From positions 1 to 6,683 of the forward strand of contig JAFSWV010000072.1 of the NCBI GenBank assembly GCA_017444325.1: a stretch of 6,683 nucleotides of DNA, read 5' to 3'. How positions within the stretch are numbered: position 1 is the first letter of the stretch; every line of letters starts with the position of its first letter. This stretch comes from a bacterium. GTDB taxonomy: Bacteria; Auribacterota; UBA3054. Of the stretch, positions 1 through 6,683 are shown in pieces. The position numbers and the translations under genes were made by a program. Below the pieces are notes generated by a model, which was not told the DNA's origin, made no database searches, and was given only the letters and a program-made list of their open reading frames with translations.

Positions 1-1
1 C

Positions 2-757
<756 letters not shown>

Positions 758-766
758 TTTTTTGCG

Positions 767-2650
767 ATGCCGTCTTTTTCCCAGGAATACCTTGAAAGAG
801 TCAAGACCGCCAATCCCATCCAGGATGTGATCGGCGAGCGCATCGCTTTGACCAAGAACGGCAAGAATTTCAAAGCCTGCTGCCCTTTCCACAATGAAAA
901 GACGCCTTCCTTTTTCGTTACGCCGGACAGAGGCATCTTCAAGTGCTTCGGCTGCGGCAAAGGCGGCAACGTCTTCCAATTCCTGATGGAATACGAAGGG
1001 TTGTCCTTTCCGGAGTCCGTGATCAAGCTGGCGGAAAGAGCGAACATTCCTCCGGAAGACGGAGCGTCCTTCGGCGACAAGGAAAAAGCGGAGTTGGCCT
1101 TCCGCCAGAATCATCTGAAAAGGCTGGCGAAGATCAATCTGACCGCCCTGGACTTTTTCCAGCGCAGCCTCGCCTTGGGTGCCGGCAAAGAAGCCAGGGA
1201 ATATCTCGAGAACCGCAAGGTCTCACAGGATGCGATAAGAGCCTACCGCATCGGCTTCGCCCCTGATTCCTGGGACGAACTGTGCACGCTTCTCAGGAAG
1301 GAAGGCTTCCGCGACGAGGAGATCATAGCAAGCGGGCTTGCCCTTCCGAGTCAGGAAGGCAAAGGCTGCTACGACAGGTTCCGGAAAAGAGTGATGTTCC
1401 CCATCTGGGACCACGCCGGGACATTAGTCGCGTTCGGCGGCCGCGCCATCGACGGTTCGGAACCGAAATACCTCAACACCGCCGAGACTGAGATCTACAA
1501 CAAGAGCAAGGTGCTCTTCTCCCTCAACTTCGCCAAGAATCCCATTGCCGAACTGAAGAAGACGGCCATCCTCTGCGAAGGTTACCTCGACGTCGTCATG
1601 CTGGCGCAAAACGGTTTCGTGAACGCCATCGCTTCCTGCGGCACCAGTTTGACCAAAGAGCAAGCCCGCCTCATCAAGCGTTTCGCCGACACCTGCCTCA
1701 TCTGCTACGACGGCGACTCAGCCGGGCAGCACGCCGCTTTGCGCGCCATTCCTTTGCTGTCCGAAGCGGGGCTGAAAGTTTATGTCATTCCTCTGAAGGA
1801 AAACGAGGACCCCGACTCCTTCCTTAAGAAATACGGGAAAGCTGCTTTCGAGAAGCTGCTGACGGAAAGGCTTTCAGCTTTCGCTTTCGCCATGCAGTGT
1901 TCCGCAAGCGAAAAAGACATGGACGATCTTCAGGAGCGCTACGCTGTCTGCCTTGAGATGTTCCCCTACCTATTGAGCGCCGGAAGCGTTGGCCTGCAGC
2001 AGGAATTGATTAAAGAGCTTTCGGATTTCACGCGCGTTCCCGTCTCCTCCATAAATCTGGACTTCGCCGCCTATCAGAAAAAACAGAAAGATCCCCTGAA
2101 GCGCGGCGGAAAAAGAGAAGTAGTAGCGCCGGAACTCAAAGAGGCCGCGCCTCCCGAACTCATGGCCTCAAGCGCGGAGAAACTTTTGATCGCCTTGATC
2201 TTCAGTTTCGGAGAAGCCATGGATTACATCTTCGCCAACCTTGAGCTGGAGGCTATCGGCAATCCGCTTCCGGCCTCCCTGGCCTTCAAGGCCCGGGAGC
2301 AAAAAAGGAACGGCGAATGGAAGGGCTTCGACAACTTCCTGCTCTCTTGCGACGACGTCGCCAGGGATTTCTTAACCGACGCCATGGTCTCGGTTCCCCT
2401 GCCGGAAAAAGAGGAAGGCCAATTCTGGAAGCGTTCCTGCGACGACTGCATCAGGGCCGTCAAGGAAGCGCACTATAAAGGCGAGCTCGCCCGCCTGAAA
2501 GACAGGATGAAAATGACCAACGATCCGGAAGTCCTCAAGGGACTTTTGGAAAAGTCCAAACTATACAACGAAAAACTGCGCGGCGTCAACCGTGTTAGAA
2601 CTTTTAACTCCATGGCCAAAGAAAGAAAAGATGACGAACAGACAGATTAA
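767..2650 (+). CDS. dnaG: DNA primase DnaG
   Basis: Synthesises the short RNA primers for Okazaki fragments and leading-strand starts, working with the replicative helicase DnaB. The protein has 627 residues, somewhat longer than the ~580 of E. coli. The N-terminal CHC2 zinc-binding domain (about 1-100) has ligands Cys39, His42, Cys60 and Cys63 in CCPFHNEKTPSF and FKCFGCGKGGN. The RNA polymerase core follows, with DRFRKRVMFPIWD from residue 203 and GGRAID near 224. The TOPRIM segment has the catalytic Glu271 in CEGYLDVV, Asp315 and Asp317 in YDGDSAG, and DPD at 348-350. From about residue 370 the protein is helical and poorly conserved, as expected for the DnaB-interacting region. The ATG at 767 gives the normal family N-terminus; no Shine-Dalgarno is visible before it. 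The gene is in the same frame as ahcY, only three codons after its stop, and its last 20 bases overlap the protease gene. No key residue is missing. Confidence 0.98.
   Translation: MPSFSQEYLERVKTANPIQDVIGERIALTKNGKNFKACCPFHNEKTPSFFVTPDRGIFKCFGCGKGGNVFQFLMEYEGLSFPESVIKLAERANIPPEDGASFGDKEKAELAFRQNHLKRLAKINLTALDFFQRSLALGAGKEAREYLENRKVSQDAIRAYRIGFAPDSWDELCTLLRKEGFRDEEIIASGLALPSQEGKGCYDRFRKRVMFPIWDHAGTLVAFGGRAIDGSEPKYLNTAETEIYNKSKVLFSLNFAKNPIAELKKTAILCEGYLDVVMLAQNGFVNAIASCGTSLTKEQARLIKRFADTCLICYDGDSAGQHAALRAIPLLSEAGLKVYVIPLKENEDPDSFLKKYGKAAFEKLLTERLSAFAFAMQCSASEKDMDDLQERYAVCLEMFPYLLSAGSVGLQQELIKELSDFTRVPVSSINLDFAAYQKKQKDPLKRGGKREVVAPELKEAAPPELMASSAEKLLIALIFSFGEAMDYIFANLELEAIGNPLPASLAFKAREQKRNGEWKGFDNFLLSCDDVARDFLTDAMVSVPLPEKEEGQFWKRSCDDCIRAVKEAHYKGELARLKDRMKMTNDPEVLKGLLEKSKLYNEKLRGVNRVRTFNSMAKERKDDEQTD
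2618..2630 (+). promoter_or_regulatory. Purine-rich stretch before the protease ATG (possible weak ribosome binding site)
   Basis: Bases 2618-2630 read AAAGAAAGAAAAG, directly before the ATG at 2631 and inside the end of dnaG. This is not a clear GGAGG-type site, but it is the only purine-rich stretch near a candidate start, and it favours the ATG at 2631 over the upstream in-frame GTG at 2592. Coupling to termination of dnaG translation, whose stop is only 20 bases further on, is likely to help initiation. Confidence 0.35.
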
Positions 2651-4781
2651 ACTAGCCGTATTTGCCGCCGTAATAATTGCCCTTGGCTTGACCTCCATAC
2701 CTAAAGCCGACGAAGCCCAGGTCCCCAGGATCGACCAACTTGAGGGCGAGCATCTTTCCGGGATGATGGTCTTCACCATGCAGCAGCACCTGAAGCATCA
2801 CCAACCTTCCCCTGGGATCAACATCAACACGCTTTCCAATTTCGTCAACACGCTTGATCCGGCGCGCATTTTCCTTCTATCCAACGAGGTCGCGCAAATT
2901 CACGCCCAGAGATTGAGAATGCTGACAGCTTTCCGGGACAACCGCTGGGATTTCGTCACCAACTTCTATCAGAGCGTCTTCATGCCCAACGTCAGGGCCT
3001 CTTATGATTACGCTGTCAGGATCCTCTCCGACACGAACTACGTCCCCGACACTTCCCTTAAGATCCCCGTGGACGTCAAACCCATCGACTTTCCTGTCAC
3101 GCCTGAGGAAAGGGACAAATACCTTGAGAGCACGCTAGCCTATCAGGTCGCCTTCATGGAATCGATGGGCGAAGCCAGAAGCAACGCCTGCCAGAAAGTG
3201 ATTAAGCGCCGTGAACGCATTCTGAAATATTTTTCCGAGATGGACTATCACGAGCAGTTTGGCCTCTTCATGAACGCATTCTGCACGGCGCTGGACCCGC
3301 ACACAAGCTATTTCCCGCCGGATGACATGGAAGATTTCAACATCAGCATGTCGCTTTCCCTGGAGGGCATCGGCGCTACGCTAAAAAGCGACGACGGCTA
3401 CGTCGTCATTTCCGAACTCACTCCGGGAAGCCCGGCCGACAAATGCGGAAAACTCAAACCCGGCGACAAGATCATCGCCGTTGCCCAGGGCGAGAACGGC
3501 GAATTTGTGGACGTCGTCGATATGGAGCTGCGCGACGTGGTGAAACAGATCCGCGGCAAGAAAGGTACCACCGTCGTGTTGCGCATACTGAGAAAAACCA
3601 AAAAAGGCATAAAGAATTTCGACCTCCCCTTGGTCAGGGATAAAGTCAAACTTGAAGATCAGGGGCCCAGGATGGAAATAGTCGATATTTCGCGCACCAA
3701 CGGTTTGTCGCAAGCCAAGAGCGTCAAAGTTGCCGTGATCGATCTCCCCTCTTTCTACCTCGACTCGGAAAGCAAGACGCTGTTTGGGGACTTCGACCAC
3801 TCCGCAGTCGCAGACGTCCGGCGCTTGCTCATTTCCTGCAACACGCAGAAAGTTGACGGCGTGATCCTTGACCTTCAGCGCAACGGTGGCGGCATTCTCG
3901 ACGAAGCCGTAAACATGGCCGGCCTTTTCTTGAAACGCGGCAACGTCGTTTTGACCAAGTATTCACGCGGCGACGTTCAGATCCTGAACGACAAGAACCA
4001 GAGCATAACTTATTTCGGGCCGCTCATGATAACGACGAGCAGTTTGACAGCCAGTGCCGCCGAGATCGTCACCGGCGCCCTGAGATCGTACAATCGCTGC
4101 CTCGTTGTGGGGCAATCACAAAGCTATGGAAAAGGCTCAGTCCAGCAGATAATCCCCCTGACGGGAAGGCTTGGCGCCCTTAAGATAACCAGAGGACTTT
4201 ACTACATTGCGAACGGCATCTCGCCGCAGTTCGACGGCATCAAATCCGACATCGTTTTGCCCAGCAACTTGGACGCCGTGGAACTGGGCGAACGCTATCT
4301 CCCCTGCGCCCTCTCCGCTCCTAAGATCGACTCCCATCTTTCCCTTGAATCGACCACAGGCCTCGGCGTCTGGACGCCCATAACGACCAATCTCATAAAC
4401 CGCCTCAGATTTGCATCCGCCTCACGAGTTGCCAAAAGCGAAGCGTTCTCCGACATCAAGAAGTTCATAGAAAAATCCGAAGACGAGCGCAAGAGAGTTT
4501 ACATCTCGATCAAGGAACTTTTGGAAGACAACGACAAGTCCAACGAGCTGGGAGAAGATGACGACGAGACCGAGGATGAAGTTTCCGAAGAGGTTGCCGA
4601 GGAAGATGACGACGACGAACCCGAGGCCGTTCCCGAAGAAGACTCGAGCCAGGCCATGACCAAGACGCAAAAAGAGATCGCGAAGCTCTCCCGCCGCCAG
4701 CACTCCGTCACCAACAACATCCTGATCCAGGAATCTTTGCAGATAATGGGCGACTGGCTCATGCCGGACACCGTCAAATAA
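2631..4781 (+). CDS. Exported S41-family carboxy-terminal processing protease, Prc/Tsp-like
   Basis: Serine endoprotease of the tail-specific (Prc/Tsp) type, which in relatives degrades or trims periplasmic and lipoprotein substrates recognised by their C-termini. From the ATG at 2631 the protein has 716 residues (E. coli Prc has 682). Residues 1-27 form a Sec signal: MTNRQIK, then a hydrophobic core LAVFAAVIIALGL. A helical N-terminal domain follows (including LDPARIFLLSNEV), then DPHTSYFPP, and a PDZ domain at about 240-330 beginning MSLSLEGIGATL. The protease core has ILDLQRNGGG, the Ser475 nucleophile in TASAAEI, and Lys501 of the catalytic dyad with Gln505 in YGKGSVQQ. Ser-Lys spacing is 26, against 25 in E. 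coli Prc. The C-terminal Prc-type domain carries a strongly acidic insert at about 639-671. A GTG at 2592 would add 13 residues ahead of the signal peptide and is less likely. The gene overlaps dnaG by 20 bases. It could be called prc, but the substrate is unknown. Confidence 0.95.
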   Translation: MTNRQIKLAVFAAVIIALGLTSIPKADEAQVPRIDQLEGEHLSGMMVFTMQQHLKHHQPSPGININTLSNFVNTLDPARIFLLSNEVAQIHAQRLRMLTAFRDNRWDFVTNFYQSVFMPNVRASYDYAVRILSDTNYVPDTSLKIPVDVKPIDFPVTPEERDKYLESTLAYQVAFMESMGEARSNACQKVIKRRERILKYFSEMDYHEQFGLFMNAFCTALDPHTSYFPPDDMEDFNISMSLSLEGIGATLKSDDGYVVISELTPGSPADKCGKLKPGDKIIAVAQGENGEFVDVVDMELRDVVKQIRGKKGTTVVLRILRKTKKGIKNFDLPLVRDKVKLEDQGPRMEIVDISRTNGLSQAKSVKVAVIDLPSFYLDSESKTLFGDFDHSAVADVRRLLISCNTQKVDGVILDLQRNGGGILDEAVNMAGLFLKRGNVVLTKYSRGDVQILNDKNQSITYFGPLMITTSSLTASAAEIVTGALRSYNRCLVVGQSQSYGKGSVQQIIPLTGRLGALKITRGLYYIANGISPQFDGIKSDIVLPSNLDAVELGERYLPCALSAPKIDSHLSLESTTGLGVWTPITTNLINRLRFASASRVAKSEAFSDIKKFIEKSEDERKRVYISIKELLEDNDKSNELGEDDDETEDEVSEEVAEEDDDDEPEAVPEEDSSQAMTKTQKEIAKLSRRQHSVTNNILIQESLQIMGDWLMPDTVK

Positions 4782-4783
4782 AG

Positions 4784-5632
4784 ATGCTGACCCACACTTT
4801 CCTACATATTCCCAGAAAAGGAAAAGGCTTCTGCCGCCTGATGTCGTCGCATGAACTCGAGGACTGGCGCAGCGTGCTTGCTTGGGATCCCTGTGAAAAA
4901 GAAATGAAGAAAGCGGAGGAAATAAAGGCCGCCGCCAGGGAATCCCTCGAGCACCTCGAGGACAAAGACCTTTGCTTCTTTACCGAAAAACTCCCGCCTT
5001 CCGAGACCTGGCGCCTTTTCCCCTACTTCAGGGACAGCGTCTGCTACTTAGACATCGAAACGACCGGGCTTGGCAAAGGATTAGACTACACGACGGTCGC
5101 GACGATCTACGACGGGCACGACATTCAGGTCTTCACTCACGGAAAAAACATGGATGATCTTCCGGAGGCTTTGGAGAACTACAAGATCTGCGTCACCTTC
5201 AACGGAAAATGTTTCGACCTGCCTTTCTTGAGAAGCGAATTCGGAAGAGACTTCCCGCTCTGCCAGATCGATCTCAGGTACGTCTTCGCGAGCTTGGGAA
5301 TGAAGGGCGGGCTTAAAAAGCTTGAGAAATATTTCGGGATCAGCCGCGGAGAATGGACCGACCTCGACGGCTACGCCGCCGTCATTCTCTGGAATTGGTA
5401 CGAAAACGGCATGAAAGGCGCCCTGGAGACGCTCACCGCCTACAATATTCTCGATACGGTCGATCTGGAAAAGCTGATGTGCCTCGCCTACAATTTGAAA
5501 GTCCGAGAGGAATGCGGCGGAGACGAGCTTCTCCTCGATATGCCAAATGAAGTCGATATCCCCTACGCGCCGAATCCCGCCGTCATCAGAAAGGCCCTTG
5601 CGGTGACGCACCGAGCCGGAGGATACTATTGA
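4784..5632 (+). CDS. YprB-like ribonuclease H-like (DEDDy exonuclease-fold) protein
   Basis: Predicted 3'-5' exonuclease-fold nucleic-acid enzyme of the RNase_H_2/YprB group; the true substrate of this group is not well established. The protein has 282 residues. The N-terminus MLTHTFLHIP resembles the short segment that opens many family members. Residues 40-60 form a charged predicted helix. The nuclease domain spans about 85-235. Metal-binding acidic residues appear in order: Asp90 and Glu92 in YLDIETTGLG, Asp145 in TFNGKCFDLPFL, and Asp224 in AYNILD. Tyr220 stands four residues before Asp224 (YX3D), which is the DEDDy arrangement. A GLKKLEKYFGI segment and a tryptophan-containing helix lie between the last two motifs, as in relatives. 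All four acidic positions are present, so activity is plausible. The ATG lies 2 bases after the protease stop, without a strong ribosome binding site, which suggests coupling. The TGA stop overlaps the next ATG. The fold is confident; the cellular role is not. Confidence 0.88.
   Translation: MLTHTFLHIPRKGKGFCRLMSSHELEDWRSVLAWDPCEKEMKKAEEIKAAARESLEHLEDKDLCFFTEKLPPSETWRLFPYFRDSVCYLDIETTGLGKGLDYTTVATIYDGHDIQVFTHGKNMDDLPEALENYKICVTFNGKCFDLPFLRSEFGRDFPLCQIDLRYVFASLGMKGGLKKLEKYFGISRGEWTDLDGYAAVILWNWYENGMKGALETLTAYNILDTVDLEKLMCLAYNLKVREECGGDELLLDMPNEVDIPYAPNPAVIRKALAVTHRAGGYY
5618..5623 (+). promoter_or_regulatory. Shine-Dalgarno site of the radical SAM gene
   Basis: GGAGGA ends 8 bases before the ATG at 5632 and lies inside the last codons of the RNase H-like gene. 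It is the clearest ribosome binding site in the window. It supports the start at 5632 and indicates that the radical SAM gene can recruit ribosomes itself, as well as through the TGATG stop-start overlap. Confidence 0.75.
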
Positions 5633-6683
5633 TGGACATCCCGAGACTTCTGATAGCCAACATGCAGGGCGAGATCATCGATTGCCCGGAACTGGCCTGG
5701 CAGGGCGTAGCCGGACCGGACTTCTCGCTTCCGGAAAACTGGATACCCTTGCCGCCAGGCAGCGAGATCTTCACGCTTCCCGGAAGGCTGCCCGTCGGCC
5801 TTGACGAAACTACTGGCGAAGTGACGGTGCTTGAAAATTATTACGACGAGCCGGTGCAGGCCGTGGCGGCTTTCATCGCGCCAGGCTACACTTCGCTCAT
5901 GCGCCCCGCCTTCGAAAGAACGCCCGGCGCGCCTATCCTTCCGCTCTACTGCTACACGGCCGTAGGCTGGCTGAACGACCAGTTCGTCGTTCCCGCCGTA
6001 AGGATAGACAAGGACAAGAGGCAGGACTGCAAGACCTTCAACGAAAAGAAAATTTTGCAGGGTGCGGCGCGCATAAAAAAGGTTTACAAGAACAACCGCC
6101 TGGCCCAGCATTTGATGGACAACTGCTGCCTGACCTACCGCTGCCCGGCGGCAAGAAACTACGCCCTCGGGCGCTGGGAAATGCCTTTGCCTACGAGCAG
6201 GGCCTGCAACAGCCACTGTCTGGGCTGCATCTCCTTCCAGCCCGGCGACCACGTCTGCGCCTCGCAGAACCGCATCGCATTCACACCGACCGCTGAGGAG
6301 ATCGCGCAGCTGGTATTGGATCATTTCGCCAGCGCGAAAAAGCCCATCGCCAGCTTCGGCCAGGGCTGCGAAGGCGAACCTTTGACGGAATATAAAGTCA
6401 TTTCCGAAAGCATCAAGATCATAAGGAGGAAAACTCCCTACGGCACGATAAACTTGAACACCAACGGCGGAATGACGCAAGCCCTGGAAAAAGTGATAGA
6501 CGCCGGTCTCGACAGCGTCAGGATCTCCCTGAATTCCGCCAGGCCGGAATATTACGAAGCCTACTGCCACCCTGCCTTCACCTTTGACGACGTCATGGCG
6601 TCCATCAGGTTGGCGAGGGAAAGAGGCGTTTTCGTCTCCCTGAATTATTTCGTCTTCCCGGGCTTCACGGACCAGCTGAAAGA
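5632..6683 (+). CDS. Radical SAM protein with a long N-terminal extension, 3' truncated by window edge
   Basis: Predicted radical S-adenosylmethionine enzyme; its reaction and substrate are unknown. The frame stays open from the ATG at 5632 to the window edge, giving 350 residues with the C-terminus missing. The [4Fe-4S]-binding CX3CX2C motif is CNSHCLGC at residues 192-199 (Cys192, Cys196, Cys199), preceded by MPLPTSRA. Further core motifs follow: GQGCEGEPL from Gly243, comparable to the GGE/GEP SAM-binding region; NLNTNGG at 274-280; and VRISLNSARPEYY soon after, the usual strand order of the partial TIM barrel. The first ~190 residues are not part of this core. They include LPPGSEIFTLPGRLPVG and a cysteine cluster (Cys165, Cys166, Cys171) just before the radical SAM domain. 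The gene follows the nuclease with a TGATG overlap and a strong Shine-Dalgarno. A long open frame on the opposite strand over this region is a shadow. Superfamily assignment is secure; subfamily is not recognised. Confidence 0.93.
   Translation, partial: MDIPRLLIANMQGEIIDCPELAWQGVAGPDFSLPENWIPLPPGSEIFTLPGRLPVGLDETTGEVTVLENYYDEPVQAVAAFIAPGYTSLMRPAFERTPGAPILPLYCYTAVGWLNDQFVVPAVRIDKDKRQDCKTFNEKKILQGAARIKKVYKNNRLAQHLMDNCCLTYRCPAARNYALGRWEMPLPTSRACNSHCLGCISFQPGDHVCASQNRIAFTPTAEEIAQLVLDHFASAKKPIASFGQGCEGEPLTEYKVISESIKIIRRKTPYGTINLNTNGGMTQALEKVIDAGLDSVRISLNSARPEYYEAYCHPAFTFDDVMASIRLARERGVFVSLNYFVFPGFTDQLK

Noticed and set aside
5081..5611. A 176-codon minus-strand open frame opposite the YprB-like gene
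   Set aside because: The + strand frame carries all DEDDy motifs; the antisense product has no recognisable features.
5626..6570. A 314-codon open frame on the minus strand
   Set aside because: It lies opposite the radical SAM gene, whose + strand frame has clear catalytic motifs and a strong ribosome binding site. The antisense translation shows no recognisable domain, so it is a codon-composition shadow.

Overview
This window is a dense, single-direction bacterial gene block. Five protein-coding genes lie on the + strand with almost no space between them: the 3' end of S-adenosylhomocysteine hydrolase (ahcY), a complete DNA primase (dnaG), a complete exported Prc/Ctp-type S41 protease, a complete YprB-like DEDDy exonuclease-fold protein, and the 5' part of a radical SAM protein that runs off the right edge. 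No gap is longer than 9 bases. I see no RNA gene, mobile element, repeat array, CRISPR, promoter or hairpin terminator.

Organism: the primase is the bacterial DnaG type. The protease has a Sec-type signal peptide and the long Prc (tail-specific protease) layout typical of diderm bacteria, so a Gram-negative cell plan is likely. Base composition is moderate to somewhat GC-rich (judged by eye). Shine-Dalgarno signals are patchy: strong before the radical SAM gene, absent before dnaG. The gene mix would fit the PVC group (for example Lentisphaerota-like lineages) or another uncultured diderm phylum, but this is a weak guess, not an identification.

Layout: positions 2-757 hold the ahcY C-terminal part, with the NAD-binding domain and C-terminal tail. 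Positions 767-2650 hold dnaG. Positions 2631-4781 hold the S41 protease, overlapping the end of dnaG by 20 bases. Positions 4784-5632 hold the RNase H-like protein, starting 2 bases after the protease stop. Positions 5632-6683 hold the radical SAM protein, whose ATG overlaps the preceding stop as TGATG.

How the genes relate: the spacing suggests one transcript with translational coupling, but the functions are mixed (methyl-cycle recycling, replication priming, envelope proteolysis, nucleic-acid processing, radical chemistry). The only pair that looks like a possible functional unit is the last one. The point of greatest interest is the radical SAM protein: about 190 residues I cannot assign, including a cysteine cluster, precede its CX3CX2C motif. 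The rest is ordinary core-genome content, and I do not see convincing evidence of a new multi-gene system.
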